Of a stretch of 64,000 bases of DNA, positions 1-8,494 are shown one piece after another; position 1 is the first letter of the stretch; every line of letters begins with the position of its first letter. Below the pieces are notes generated by a model that saw only the letters and a list, made by a program, of their open reading frames with translations, had not been told where the DNA came from and made no database searches. Position numbers and translations under genes: made by a program. Source of the DNA: Bacteroidota bacterium. GTDB lineage: Bacteria; Bacteroidota; Bacteroidia; 2-12-FULL-35-15. Location of the stretch: positions 124,001 to 188,000 of the forward strand of contig CANJYB010000003.1 in assembly GCA_947479085.1 (NCBI GenBank). Reading direction: 5' to 3'.

Positions 1-352
1 TAGTAAAGCTCGCACCACAAATGCCTGCAATAATTCTTCCCACAAAAAGCAAAGGCAATGTAGTAGCAAGAGAAAGGAAAATATAATCGCAACCCAGGCC
101 AAAAAGAGAAAGCAACAATACTGGTCTTCTGCCATATCTGTCGCTGATACCCCCAAGTACCGGAGCAAATATAAATTGCATAACAGCATATGATGCCATC
201 ATGTATCCACTATAAGTGGTCGCTTCATTTATTCCAACATGGCTTACCTGGGTAATGATACTGGCAGCAACAGGAAATATAATACCTATACCGATGCAAT
301 CAATCAGCACGGTAATAAAAATAAAAATTATGGGATTTTTGGAGTTTGCCAT
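1..352 (-). CDS. MFS transporter, partial (N-terminal part only)
   Basis: The reading frame starts at the ATG complementary to 350-352 and runs off the left edge, so about 117 N-terminal residues are seen. They begin MANSKNPIIFIFITVLIDC and form hydrophobic helices. The loop after helix 2 carries G-x-x-S-D-R-Y-G-R-R, the classic signature between helices 2 and 3 of major facilitator transporters. Helix 1 with an Asp (TVLIDCIGIGIIFP) resembles TetA-like drug/H+ antiporters of the 12-helix class. It is an inner-membrane exporter, substrate unknown. It is transcribed divergently from the DUF2130 gene. The family call is firm; the drug-efflux role is inference. Confidence 0.85.
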   Translation of the reverse strand, partial: MANSKNPIIFIFITVLIDCIGIGIIFPVAASIITQVSHVGINEATTYSGYMMASYAVMQFIFAPVLGGISDRYGRRPVLLLSLFGLGCDYIFLSLATTLPLLFVGRIIAGICGASFT

Positions 353-476
353 AGGGTGACAAATATAAATTATTTTTGTTTTCAATCACCTGTATTAATA
401 ACTTAACCCAAACCTGTATTTAATTTTATTATTTTAGCAGAAATATAAAAAGGATTATTCAACAGAAGATTATCAA

Positions 477-1754
477 ATGGAAAACCAAACAAGAATAAAA
501 TGCCCAAACTGCGGAACGGATATAGATGTACAGGATATACTGTCTCACCAGTTGGAAGAAGGCATAAAGAAAAAATTCCAGGCAGCATTAGCAATAGAAA
601 AAAAGAAATATGATTCCCAGGCGGAAGCATTAAATAAATCGAAGGAAGAATTTGAAGCAAGGAAACAAAAGGAGAATGAACTCTTTCAGGAAAAACTGCA
701 AGCCAAATTAAAAGAGAGTAACCAGTTAATTGAACAAAAATTAAGGACTGAATTAAAAAAAGAGCAGGAAGAACAGTTTGAGGTAATGAACAAAGAACTA
801 AATGAAAAATCGGAACAAATAAAAGAACTCAATAAAACAAAGGCTGAAATAGAAAAACTGAAGCGGGAAAAACTGGAGTTGAAGGAATCGATAGAAGCTG
901 AATCGCAAAAGAAACTGAACCAGCAAATAGGAGAAGAAAAGGAAAAAATAAGGAAAATAGAAGAAGATAAAAATGAATTGCGGTTTAAGGAACTCACCAA
1001 ACAATTGGAAGATCAAAAGAAGTTGACCGAGGAAATGAAACGCAAACAGGAACAGGGTTCCATGCAATTGCAGGGAGAAGTACAGGAACTTGCTATAGAA
1101 GAATGGCTGGCTTCTCAGTTCCCCTTAGATACCATCGAAGAAATAAAAAAGGGAGCGCGTGGTGGTGATTGTATACAGGTTATTAACACCCATTCAAGGC
1201 AAAATTGCGGCAGTATTTACTATGAAAGTAAACGCACCAAAGATTTCCAGGCAAACTGGATCGAAAAATTTAAAGCTGACATCCGCACAAAGGGAGCCAA
1301 CATTGGTGTGCTGGTAACTGACGCAAGGCCTGCAGGTATGGACCGTATGGGAATGAAAGATGGAATATGGATTTGCAGTTTCGATGAATTTAAAGGGCTG
1401 TGTTCCGTCTTGCGCGAATCTGTTATACAAGTTAGCATTGCCATCAGTTCTCAGGAAAACAAAGGAGATAAAATGCACATGCTGTATGATTACCTTACCG
1501 GCAATACTTTCCGTTTGCAGGTAGAAGCTATTGTAGAAGGTTTTTCACAAATGAAATCTGACCTCGAAAGTGAGAAACGAGCCATGCAACGCATATGGAA
1601 ACAACGTGAAAAACAAATTGAGAAAGTAACAATTAACACTATAGACATGCATGCTTCTATCAAGGGCATCGCAGGAAATGCTATCCAATCAGTGAAAACG
1701 CTGGAACTTCCCAACCCGACCATTGATTTTGATGAACCGGAAAACAAAGAATAA
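477..1754 (+). CDS. DUF2130 coiled-coil protein
   Basis: A 425-residue protein of unknown function. It opens with a C-x-x-C pair (C9, C12), possibly half of a zinc ribbon. Then comes a long Lys/Glu-rich stretch (about residues 30-200) with obvious coiled-coil character. The C-terminal core (about 200-380) has ELAIEEWLASQFP and KGARGGDCIQ, which I recognise as DUF2130. This core is discussed in the literature as nuclease-like, but I cannot confirm a catalytic site by eye. No signal peptide is seen, so it is likely cytoplasmic. The ATG at 477 is preceded only by AT-rich sequence, and no ribosome-binding site is visible. The family call is good; function is unknown. Confidence 0.8.
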   Translation: MENQTRIKCPNCGTDIDVQDILSHQLEEGIKKKFQAALAIEKKKYDSQAEALNKSKEEFEARKQKENELFQEKLQAKLKESNQLIEQKLRTELKKEQEEQFEVMNKELNEKSEQIKELNKTKAEIEKLKREKLELKESIEAESQKKLNQQIGEEKEKIRKIEEDKNELRFKELTKQLEDQKKLTEEMKRKQEQGSMQLQGEVQELAIEEWLASQFPLDTIEEIKKGARGGDCIQVINTHSRQNCGSIYYESKRTKDFQANWIEKFKADIRTKGANIGVLVTDARPAGMDRMGMKDGIWICSFDEFKGLCSVLRESVIQVSIAISSQENKGDKMHMLYDYLTGNTFRLQVEAIVEGFSQMKSDLESEKRAMQRIWKQREKQIEKVTINTIDMHASIKGIAGNAIQSVKTLELPNPTIDFDEPENKE

Positions 1755-1789
1755 AATATTATTTATTACTAACTTTGAAAAACAAAACG

Positions 1790-2746
1790 ATGAAACAAAT
1801 TTCTACTCTTCTTATTTTACTTTTATTTACCTTAAAAATAACAGCGCAACCATTTCCCGCCAGCCAAACGGATGGAAAATATTACACCGTAAACAATGCT
1901 AAATTATGGGTAGTTAGTTTTGGCAAAGGCGATCCTTTGTTTTTCATAGCAGGTGGTCCCGGAGGCAGTCATTATGGATTAAGAAGTTTCGACTCGCTTT
2001 CTTTAACCAATACCCTTGTTTATTATGATGGATATGGAAGGGGGAAATCGGATACGGCAAAAGATGTGAAAGAGTATTCACTTGAAATGGACATTGAAGA
2101 CCTGGAAGGTTTGCGTAAGGCAATGGGGTTTACAAAAATTAATATTCTCGGGCATTCCTATGGTGGTTTGGTTGCCCAGGGGTATGCCATAAAATATCCT
2201 TCCAATGTCAGCCATTTAATTCTTGCCAATACCTTTCATAGTTTTGTTATGTGGCAGGAAAACGATGACAATTCGAACCGTGAAATAAAAACAAGTTACC
2301 CGGAAGTGTGGGATACCCTTATGCAGATAAGGAATAAGGGAGCTATATCCAGCGACCCTCTTCACCAGGAAATATATGGCAGGGTGCCTTATGGATTTTT
2401 ATATGCTTATAATCCTGATAATTTTAAAAGCAGGGGTAGGAAGCCTTACCCTAATCTTTTTAATGCTGCATTGTATTACCAGATGGTGGGCAAGGATGGG
2501 GACTTTATAGTAGGTAGCGATATTGGGAATTTTGATTTCCGGAAACAATTAAAAGATTTGAAAATGCCAATTCTTGTTATTGGTGGAAGATATGATCGTG
2601 TTGCCGTTCCATGGATGATGGTAAAGTATAAGGAATATTGCCCACAGGCGAAGTTTGTTATGTTCGAGCATAGTGGCCATAATCCACAGGTGGAAGAGCC
2701 ATCAAAAGAGTTTGAATTAATTAGGGGATTTTTAGGAAAGAAATAA
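1790..2746 (+). CDS. secreted alpha/beta hydrolase, proline iminopeptidase-like (S33)
   Basis: I start the gene at the ATG at 1790 rather than the in-frame TTG at 1775, because the ATG gives a clean signal peptide (MKQISTLLILLLFTLKITAQ). The mature part shows the S33/prolyl-aminopeptidase pattern: oxyanion region GGPGGSH, nucleophile elbow GHSYGG, acid residue in GGRYDRVAVP and catalytic His in HSGHNPQVEEP. It should therefore be an active exported serine hydrolase, probably periplasmic, cleaving N-terminal proline or a related small substrate. The next gene downstream is secreted and begins with a near-identical signal core (ILFTLKINAQ). Substrate specificity is inferred from family only. 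Confidence 0.8.
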   Translation: MKQISTLLILLLFTLKITAQPFPASQTDGKYYTVNNAKLWVVSFGKGDPLFFIAGGPGGSHYGLRSFDSLSLTNTLVYYDGYGRGKSDTAKDVKEYSLEMDIEDLEGLRKAMGFTKINILGHSYGGLVAQGYAIKYPSNVSHLILANTFHSFVMWQENDDNSNREIKTSYPEVWDTLMQIRNKGAISSDPLHQEIYGRVPYGFLYAYNPDNFKSRGRKPYPNLFNAALYYQMVGKDGDFIVGSDIGNFDFRKQLKDLKMPILVIGGRYDRVAVPWMMVKYKEYCPQAKFVMFEHSGHNPQVEEPSKEFELIRGFLGKK

Positions 2747-2769
2747 TTAACCAATCAACTATATAAAAT

Positions 2770-3714
2770 ATGAAATCAAAAATTACAATCGCAATCATTA
2801 TCCTGTTCACTTTAAAAATTAATGCTCAGGTAAATTTAATTACCAATGGAAGTTTCGAAAACTTTACAGGCACATGTCCAACTAGTTCCCCAAATGGTGC
2901 TTTTATACAGGAACAAGGAGGATGGCATCCAGGAAATTTTATTTCTGCTCTTGGATTTATACCATCGGTAGATTTATACTGCGGAGAATCAAATTACGGA
3001 AACTGCATGCCCGGACCTGTTCCTAATGTGGGGTCAAACGGAATTTCGTATGTAGGAATGCATACCCGTATTTACAACCCAACCTATAATGAATCTATTT
3101 ATCAGATACTTTCCACACCCTTAATTGCCGGAGATGTTTATACCATTTCGTTTGACCTTATGAATTGCCAATCTGGATTATTTACAGCTGGCCATTCCGA
3201 TTATGCTGTTTATACAAACTCAGACACCTTAATTCCAGCTTGTCCAAAGGATAATCCAGCGGTTAATTTAGTTGGTTTTGTACCTTATGATTCCATCTCA
3301 AATATTTCCTGGAAACGTCATAGCTTTTCATTCTTAGCTCCTCCCAATTCGAATATTATTGCTTTCTCAGGAGACTCGTGTAATGTGTCTGAAATTTATT
3401 TTTATTTAGACAGCGTTGTATTAATTCATGAAACTACTGAATCGATTATTGAATTTGCAAATGGTTTTACCTTCACCGTTCAGCCTAATCCTGCCAATGA
3501 TTTATTGAATATAGAATATCAGGCCACCGAAAATAAAAATACCGTAATAGAAATAAGAAATGTTCTGGGCCAACTAATTTACTCGGACAAAATAATGACT
3601 TCGATTGGTAAACAAACGCAAAGTATTAATTTAACAGGTATAGCCGAAGGTGTTTACTTTATTAATGTTAAAAACGACAAGCAAAATATTACCAAAAAGT
3701 TCATGAAGAAATAA
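2770..3714 (+). CDS. T9SS-secreted protein with type A sorting domain
   Basis: A 314-residue protein with an N-terminal signal peptide (MKSKITIAIIILFTLKINAQ) followed by NLITNGSFENF, the usual start of a lectin-like/carbohydrate-binding beta-sandwich. The C-terminal ~75 residues (VQPNPANDLLNIEYQ ... VLGQLIYSDK ... LTGIAEGVYFINV ... KKFMKK) are a T9SS type A sorting domain. Such a domain is removed during export and cargo attachment to the outer membrane. The cargo body has several Cys residues but no catalytic motif that I can see. It lies 23 bp after the S33 hydrolase and 7 bp before the aldehyde dehydrogenase, so co-transcription is likely. The ligand is unknown. Confidence 0.85.
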   Translation: MKSKITIAIIILFTLKINAQVNLITNGSFENFTGTCPTSSPNGAFIQEQGGWHPGNFISALGFIPSVDLYCGESNYGNCMPGPVPNVGSNGISYVGMHTRIYNPTYNESIYQILSTPLIAGDVYTISFDLMNCQSGLFTAGHSDYAVYTNSDTLIPACPKDNPAVNLVGFVPYDSISNISWKRHSFSFLAPPNSNIIAFSGDSCNVSEIYFYLDSVVLIHETTESIIEFANGFTFTVQPNPANDLLNIEYQATENKNTVIEIRNVLGQLIYSDKIMTSIGKQTQSINLTGIAEGVYFINVKNDKQNITKKFMKK

Positions 3715-3721
3715 TTGATAA

Positions 3722-5086
3722 ATGAATTACGAACTCTTAGTAAACCAACAACGTGCCTTTTTTAATACCGGGAAAACAAAAAGTATTGAGTTCAGAATAG
3801 AACAACTTAAAAAATTAGAAGCGGTTTTACTTAAAAACGAATCGCTTTTATATTCAGCTATTTATTCCGACTTTAAAAAATCTGAGTTTGATACCTATAC
3901 CACCGAACTGATATTAATATATAAGGATATAAAAGTAGCTATTGATAATACAAGGGAATGGGCCGAAACAAAAAGAGTAAAGAGTAATTTTTTTAATCTT
4001 CCTTCCGACAATTATATTATTCCTGAACCTTTAGGCGTGAGCCTGATTATTGGTGCTTGGAATTATCCTTTTCAGCTTACCCTGTCACCTTTTGTTGCAG
4101 CAATATCTGCCGGGAATACCGTTATTATTAAACCATCAGAATTGGCCTCTCATTCTGCAAAGGCTATTGCTGAAATTATTAATAATAACTTTCCTCCTGA
4201 ATACTTGAAAGTGATAGAAGGCGGACCTTCAGAAATGACAGAAGTATTAAAACAAAAGTTTGACAAATTATTTTTCACAGGTAGCACCAGAGTAGGAAAA
4301 ATTATTTATGAAGCTGCGGCAAAACATCTCACTCCTGTTACTCTTGAACTGGGCGGAAAAAGCCCCGCATTTGTTACAGAAAACTGTGATATGAAAATTA
4401 CAGCAAAACGACTGGTATGGGGCAAGTTTTTAAATGCAGGTCAAACTTGCATTGCACCAGACTATGTATTAGTTCATGCTTCTGTTAAACAAAAATTCCT
4501 AGAAGCAATAGTAAAGGAGATTGTGAAATGCAAATACGCTATTGAAAATAATAATTATGTACAAATAATTAACGATAAAAATTTTGCGCGGCTGGTGGCA
4601 TTGCTTGATAAAAGCAAAATTTGCTATGGTGGAAAAAGTGATAGCAATACTCGATACATAGAACCAACTGTTTTAGACAATATCAGTTTTGATGACCCTA
4701 TTATGCAGGAAGAAATATTTGGGCCGCTGTTGCCTATAATTTCCTATACTGATATTAATGATGTAATTTTACAACTGCAAAGCAAGCCAAAACCTTTATC
4801 CTGTTATGTGTTTACAAACGACCCTAAGATCAAAGATAAAATTTTAAGATCGCTTTCTTTTGGCGGAGGATGCATTAACGATACTATAATACATGTTTCA
4901 AATCATCACCTGCCCTTTGGCGGTGTTGGTGATAGTGGCACAGGAAGCTACCACGGTGAAGCAGGATTCAGGGCATTTTCGCATTATAAAAGCATACTAG
5001 ACAAAGCTCTTTGGTTCGAAACAAGTGTAAAGTATTCTCCTTATTCAAAAAGAAAACTAAACTGGATTAAAAAATTAACCCGTTAA
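3722..5086 (+). CDS. aldehyde dehydrogenase family protein
   Basis: At 454 residues this matches the short class-3 (fatty aldehyde type) NAD(P)-dependent aldehyde dehydrogenases. Visible motifs are the cofactor loop FTGSTRVGK, the general-base Glu in VTLELGGKSP, the catalytic Cys in NAGQTCIAPDYV, and the C-terminal LPFGGVGDSGTGSYHG. No signal peptide is present. A basic hydrophilic C-terminus (SPYSKRKLNWIKKLTR) follows a segment that in some homologues contacts membranes. It oxidises aldehydes to acids. It lies between a secreted protein and pterin dehydratase, which gives no strong pathway hint. The family is certain; the substrate is unknown. Confidence 0.93.
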   Translation: MNYELLVNQQRAFFNTGKTKSIEFRIEQLKKLEAVLLKNESLLYSAIYSDFKKSEFDTYTTELILIYKDIKVAIDNTREWAETKRVKSNFFNLPSDNYIIPEPLGVSLIIGAWNYPFQLTLSPFVAAISAGNTVIIKPSELASHSAKAIAEIINNNFPPEYLKVIEGGPSEMTEVLKQKFDKLFFTGSTRVGKIIYEAAAKHLTPVTLELGGKSPAFVTENCDMKITAKRLVWGKFLNAGQTCIAPDYVLVHASVKQKFLEAIVKEIVKCKYAIENNNYVQIINDKNFARLVALLDKSKICYGGKSDSNTRYIEPTVLDNISFDDPIMQEEIFGPLLPIISYTDINDVILQLQSKPKPLSCYVFTNDPKIKDKILRSLSFGGGCINDTIIHVSNHHLPFGGVGDSGTGSYHGEAGFRAFSHYKSILDKALWFETSVKYSPYSKRKLNWIKKLTR

Positions 5087-5100
5087 TAAATGAATCAAAC

Positions 5101-5379
5101 ATGAAAAAACTTACAACAGAAGAAATAAATACAGCACTTGCTTCATTAAAAGGCTGGACCATTAATGAAAACAGCATAGAGAAAAAATATGTGTTCAAAG
5201 ATTTTAACCAGGCATTTGGTTTTCTTTCGCGTATTGCCCTCTACTCAGAAAAAGTAAATCACCATGCCGACTGGTCGGGGGTATACAATAAGGTGAACAT
5301 AAAATTAAGTACTCATGATGCTGGTGGGGTAACCCAAACCGATATAGACTTTGCAAAGGTAATAGATACCTATCTCTAA
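5101..5379 (+). CDS. 4a-hydroxytetrahydrobiopterin dehydratase (PCD/DCoH)
   Basis: A 92-residue protein of normal family length. It carries the pterin-4a-carbinolamine dehydratase signature: EKVNHHADW with two adjacent active-site histidines, followed by VYNKVNIKLSTHDAGGVT. The usual Pro after HH is Ala here. The enzyme dehydrates 4a-hydroxytetrahydropterin so that the cofactor of aromatic amino acid hydroxylases can be recycled. No hydroxylase gene is in the window. It lies 14 bp after the aldehyde dehydrogenase and converges with the HxlR regulator. It may also work in a molybdopterin or folate context, as proposed for orphan PCDs. Confidence 0.9.
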   Translation: MKKLTTEEINTALASLKGWTINENSIEKKYVFKDFNQAFGFLSRIALYSEKVNHHADWSGVYNKVNIKLSTHDAGGVTQTDIDFAKVIDTYL

Positions 5380-5440
5380 AAGAAAGTGCTTTTTATCAGA
5401 ACTAAGCCTGAAAGGTAACAGAGAATTAAATACTTCCTTA

Positions 5441-5803
5441 CTACTTTTCCTTTCCTATTATTCTTTTGCGGTGCAGCACACCCCAATCGCGTAATTCATC
5501 AATCAGGTTTTCAAGTGATTTACCGTATTGTGTCATCGAATATTCCACCACAACAGGCATCGCATCATACACGGTACGTTTCACCAACAGGTTAACCTCA
5601 AGGTCTCTCAGCTCTTTTGATAACATTCTATCCGTTATTCCCGGAATCTCCTTTTTCATCTGACCAAATCTTTTATTGCCAAAAGACAATGAAATAATAA
5701 TCGGCAGCTTCCATTTACCACTTAAAATGTCCAGCGCATCCCTTACCGGAAGTATGGCCTTTGTGCATTCACTATAGGTTTTTAGCTCTTTCTTCTTTTC
5801 CAT
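5441..5803 (-). CDS. HxlR family transcriptional regulator (one-Cys, YodB-like)
   Basis: A 120-residue winged-helix regulator with the family core LDILSGKWKLPII ... FGQMKKEIPGITDRMLSKELRDLE and a wing ending in VVEYSMTQYGKSL. A single Cys (C13) lies in the N-terminal segment where YodB/HypR-type HxlR proteins keep their redox-sensing cysteine. The promoter region just upstream holds a TACT-N7-AGTA box plus two palindromes. It is divergent from a run of three YceI genes, an FMN reductase and a FrnE-like thiol oxidoreductase, so it probably represses itself and that locus until quinone or oxidative stress modifies C13. The regulon is inference. Confidence 0.9.
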   Translation of the reverse strand: MEKKKELKTYSECTKAILPVRDALDILSGKWKLPIIISLSFGNKRFGQMKKEIPGITDRMLSKELRDLEVNLLVKRTVYDAMPVVVEYSMTQYGKSLENLIDELRDWGVLHRKRIIGKEK

Positions 5804-5822
5804 TTCTATGATTATTTATTTT

Positions 5823-5866
5823 TACTATCCCAAAGTATAGTGCTATACATTTAGTAAGTACTTACT
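5823..5866. promoter_or_regulatory. operator cluster of the HxlR regulator
   Basis: Three symmetric elements lie within 44 bp, 20-63 bp upstream of the regulator's start. TACTATCCCAAAGTA (5823-5837) is an exact TACT-N7-AGTA box, the consensus reported for YodB/CatR of Bacillus. GTATAGTGCTATAC (5835-5848) has 6-bp arms. AGTAAGTACTTACT (5853-5866) is a perfect 14-bp palindrome. The location fits autoregulation and control of the divergent YceI locus. Binding is inference. Confidence 0.6.
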
Positions 5867-5996
5867 TTTATATAGCAAATGTAAATACTTTTGTAACACG
5901 AAAAACAAAAGTAACAATTATTTTTTTTGAAACTATGCAAGTGAATAATGTAACAATCCGAAAAAAGTATATAAGGGTTAAGAAATAAGTACAGGT

Positions 5997-6004
5997 TAAT
6001 TTTG
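5997..6004 (+). promoter_or_regulatory. putative -7 promoter box for the first YceI gene
   Basis: TAATTTTG matches the Bacteroidota -7 consensus TAnnTTTG and lies 56 bp before the ATG at 6061. A second match, TACTTTTG, is at 5886-5893. Both are followed by GTAAC, so either could be the start site. No clear -33 TTTG is seen. Confidence 0.4.
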
Positions 6005-6060
6005 TAACGTCCCAAACGATTAAAATAAATAAACAATAAATAACAATTAAAAACAAAACA

Positions 6061-6615
6061 ATGGAAAACACAAAATGGGGCATAGACCCAACGCATTCAG
6101 AAATTCACTTTAAAGTGAAACATTTAATGATTTCAACCGTGACCGGGCAGTTCAACACATTTGACGGGACAGTAGAAACTCAGGGAGAAGACATCAGTAC
6201 AGCAAAAGTTCACTTTTCGGCTGACATCAATTCTATCACTACTAATAGTGAACAACGTGACGGACATTTAAAAACAGGTGACTTTTTTGATGCAGAAAAT
6301 CATCCAAAACTTTCTTTTGAAGGAGATAAACTAGAAAAAGTAGACGAAGAAAACTACAAATTGCACGGAACACTTACCATGAGAGGCGTAAGTAAAAAAG
6401 TTACGCTTGATGCTGAGTTTGGTGGAAAAACAGTTGACCCATGGGGATTTACAAGAATAGGGTTTTCTGTAACAGGTAAAATTAACCGTAAAGATTTTGG
6501 AGTTAGCTTCAGCATGGTTTCTGAAACCGGTGGAATATTGCTTGGAGAAGAAGTGAAGATTATTGCAAACGCAGAATTTGTGATGCAAAAAGTTGCAGAA
6601 CCGGCCATCGCATAA
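6061..6615 (+). CDS. YceI family protein (cytoplasmic copy)
   Basis: A 184-residue YceI-like lipocalin-fold protein: W-x-I-D-P-x-H-S near the start, KVHFSADINSITTNSEQRDGHLKTGDFFDAENHPKLSFEG in the middle and RKDFGVSF near the end. These proteins bind polyisoprenoid or quinone-like lipids, or amides, in a beta-barrel. Unlike its two downstream relatives it has no signal peptide, so it is predicted to be cytoplasmic. It is first in a co-directional run of five genes facing the HxlR regulator. An isoprenoid/quinone-carrier role under stress is inferred from family and context. Confidence 0.92.
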   Translation: MENTKWGIDPTHSEIHFKVKHLMISTVTGQFNTFDGTVETQGEDISTAKVHFSADINSITTNSEQRDGHLKTGDFFDAENHPKLSFEGDKLEKVDEENYKLHGTLTMRGVSKKVTLDAEFGGKTVDPWGFTRIGFSVTGKINRKDFGVSFSMVSETGGILLGEEVKIIANAEFVMQKVAEPAIA

Positions 6616-6658
6616 GAATAAAACAATCTATATAAATAATAATAATAAACAAAACAAG

Positions 6659-7234
6659 ATGAAAAAAGTAATTTTAATGGCAGTATCAGTGGTGGCTTTA
6701 GTAGCATTTAAACCGGCTGAACAAACTAAATGGACTGTGGATAAAGCACATGCTAAATTAGGATTTATGGCAACACATATGATGGTGTCGGATGTGGAAG
6801 GATGGTTTAAATCATTTGATGCCACTATCGTAACCAACTCCCAGGATTTTACAGATGCACAGGTGGAACTTACTGCTGATGTAAAAAGTATAAACACTGA
6901 CATGGAAATGCGTGATAACGACCTGCGTTCCGCAAGTTATTTCGAAACCGACAAGTTTCCGACTCTTACTTTTAAAAGCAAAACTTTTAAAAAAGTGAAA
7001 GATAACCTGTATAAAGTAACGGGTGATTTAACAATGCACGGTGTTACCAAACCGGTTGAACTTAATGCAATATGCAGAATGGGCGAAAACCCAATGAATA
7101 AAAAAGCGATTGCAGGATTTAAAATTTCCGGCTCTGTAAAACGTTCTGACTTTGGTATTGGTGCAAAAACTCCAGAAGCAATTGTGAGCGATGTTATCAC
7201 TATTGTTGCAAATGCAGAATTCAATAAGAATTAA
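6659..7234 (+). CDS. YceI family protein (exported copy 1)
   Basis: A 191-residue YceI protein. The ATG at 6659 gives a short hydrophobic signal-like N-terminus (MKKVILMAVSVVALVAFKPAE); upstream in-frame starts would overlap the preceding gene and spoil it. The core has W-x-V-D-K-x-H-A, DVKSINTDMEMRDNDLRSASYFETDKFPTLTF and KRSDFGIGAKTPEA. It is likely periplasmic or membrane-anchored. It lies 43 bp after the cytoplasmic copy and is followed by an intrinsic terminator, so the first two copies form one transcription unit. It is clearly closer to the third copy than to the first. Confidence 0.92.
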   Translation: MKKVILMAVSVVALVAFKPAEQTKWTVDKAHAKLGFMATHMMVSDVEGWFKSFDATIVTNSQDFTDAQVELTADVKSINTDMEMRDNDLRSASYFETDKFPTLTFKSKTFKKVKDNLYKVTGDLTMHGVTKPVELNAICRMGENPMNKKAIAGFKISGSVKRSDFGIGAKTPEAIVSDVITIVANAEFNKN

Positions 7235-7248
7235 TTAGGTTAATTTTG

Positions 7249-7293
7249 ACCGGAATATTCGGGAAGTTTACCTCCTTAATATTCCGGTTTTTT
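7249..7293 (+). terminator. intrinsic terminator after second YceI gene
   Basis: An 11-bp stem ACCGGAATATT / AATATTCCGGT surrounds a loop of about 20 bases and is followed by a T run. It separates the first two YceI genes from the third. Confidence 0.75.
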
Positions 7294-7327
7294 ATTTACA
7301 TTCGTTTATTAATACCCAATTATATTT

Positions 7328-7906
7328 ATGAAAAAAATTATACTTCTATTCACCGTTTTATCTATTGTTTTATTTTCATTTAAACCTGTAGAACCTTCCA
7401 CATGGGTGTTGGACAAGAGTCATTCCAAATTGAGCTTTACCATCACTCACATGATGGTGACCGATTGTGAAGGTTGGTTTAAAAAATGGGATGCTACGCT
7501 CACTTCTTCCAAAGAAGATTTTTCGGATGCTACTGTAGAAATGACTGGAGATGCCACTTCCATAAACACAGAAGATGAAGGCCGGGACAAACACATAAAA
7601 GGACCCGATTTCCTGGATGTGGAAAAATTCAATACGCTTACTTTTAAAAGCAAATTATTTAAAAAAGTGGGCGATAATGCCTATAAAGTTACCGGTGATT
7701 TTACATTACATGGTATAACCAAAGAAATTCAACTGGATGTTACCTGCCGCACTGGAACTCATCCTAAAACAAAAAAAGCAATAGCAGGGTTTAAAATTTC
7801 CGGAACCTTTAAACGCACAGATTTTGGTATTGCCATACCGGTTTCCGGAGCCATACTTAGTGACGAAATTGCGATTATTGCCAACACCGAATTCGATAAA
7901 AACTAA
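7328..7906 (+). CDS. YceI family protein (exported copy 2)
   Basis: A 192-residue YceI protein with signal-like N-terminus MKKIILLFTVLSIVLFSFKPVEPS, then W-V-L-D-K-S-H-S, TSINTEDEGRDKHIKGPDFLDVEKFNTLTF and KRTDFGIAIPVSG. Much of the sequence parallels the preceding copy (THMMV-D-EGWFK, TGD-T-HG-TK, IAGFKISG), indicating a local duplication. It sits behind a terminator and ahead of FMN reductase by 15 bp, so it probably leads the second transcript of this locus (copy 3, FMN reductase, FrnE). A TACATTCG sequence at 7297-7304 is a weak promoter candidate. Confidence 0.92.
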   Translation: MKKIILLFTVLSIVLFSFKPVEPSTWVLDKSHSKLSFTITHMMVTDCEGWFKKWDATLTSSKEDFSDATVEMTGDATSINTEDEGRDKHIKGPDFLDVEKFNTLTFKSKLFKKVGDNAYKVTGDFTLHGITKEIQLDVTCRTGTHPKTKKAIAGFKISGTFKRTDFGIAIPVSGAILSDEIAIIANTEFDKN

Positions 7907-7921
7907 CCTGATAAAATAAAG

Positions 7922-8491
7922 ATGTATAATTTAAAAATTATTTCTTCCACCGTAAGGCCCAGAAGAAAAGGCCCTATGATAGCTAACTGGATTGCTGATA
8001 AAGCAAGGCATCATGGCGGATTTAATGTGGAGGTTTTGGACCTTGGAGAAATAAACCTTCCGATGATGAACGAACCTCACCATCCGATGATGCGAAAATA
8101 CGAGCATGAGCATACTAAAAAATGGAGTGCCACTATTGACGAAGCAGATGCTTTTATTTTTGTTACTGCCGAATACGACTATAATTATCCTGCACCGTTG
8201 CGTAATGCTATTGAATACCTGGCTCATGAATGGGCTTTTAAAGCAGCAGGCATTGTTACTTATGGTGGTGTTTCAGCAGGCACCCGGGCAGGCAATAGTT
8301 TAAAGGCCGACCTTTCCACCATGAGCATTGTGCCCATCTCTCACGGGGTTAACTTTCCTTTTTTCACTAAGCTGATTAACGAAGAAGGAATTTTTGTTCC
8401 TAACGAAACTTCGCATAATGCTGCCGAAACCATGTTGAATGAGCTGGTTCGTTGGTCCAGGGGATTAAAGATTGTTAAAGAAAATAAATAG
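7922..8491 (+). CDS. NADPH-dependent FMN reductase
   Basis: A 189-residue flavodoxin-like reductase of normal family length. The N-terminus ISSTVRPRRKGPMIANWIADKA forms the FMN-phosphate-binding loop. FVTAEYDYNYPAPLRNAIEYLAHEW is the family signature around the flavin, and VTYGGVSAGTRAG follows. Such enzymes reduce FMN, quinones, azo compounds or chromate using NAD(P)H. HxlR regulators of the YodB type are known to control azo/quinone reductases, so its position in an HxlR-linked locus suggests quinone or electrophile detoxification. It is 4 bp from the DsbA-family gene, so the two are probably translated from one mRNA. Confidence 0.9.
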   Translation: MYNLKIISSTVRPRRKGPMIANWIADKARHHGGFNVEVLDLGEINLPMMNEPHHPMMRKYEHEHTKKWSATIDEADAFIFVTAEYDYNYPAPLRNAIEYLAHEWAFKAAGIVTYGGVSAGTRAGNSLKADLSTMSIVPISHGVNFPFFTKLINEEGIFVPNETSHNAAETMLNELVRWSRGLKIVKENK

Positions 8492-8494
8492 CCG

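Noticed and set aside
686-1067. Antisense frames under the DUF2130 coiled coil
   Set aside because: Phe/Ser/Leu-rich products are complements of Lys/Glu codons, a typical shadow.
5851-6096. Short hydrophobic frames upstream of the first YceI gene
   Set aside because: They lie on the opposite strand across the regulatory region, are Phe/Tyr/Cys-rich and have no homology pattern.
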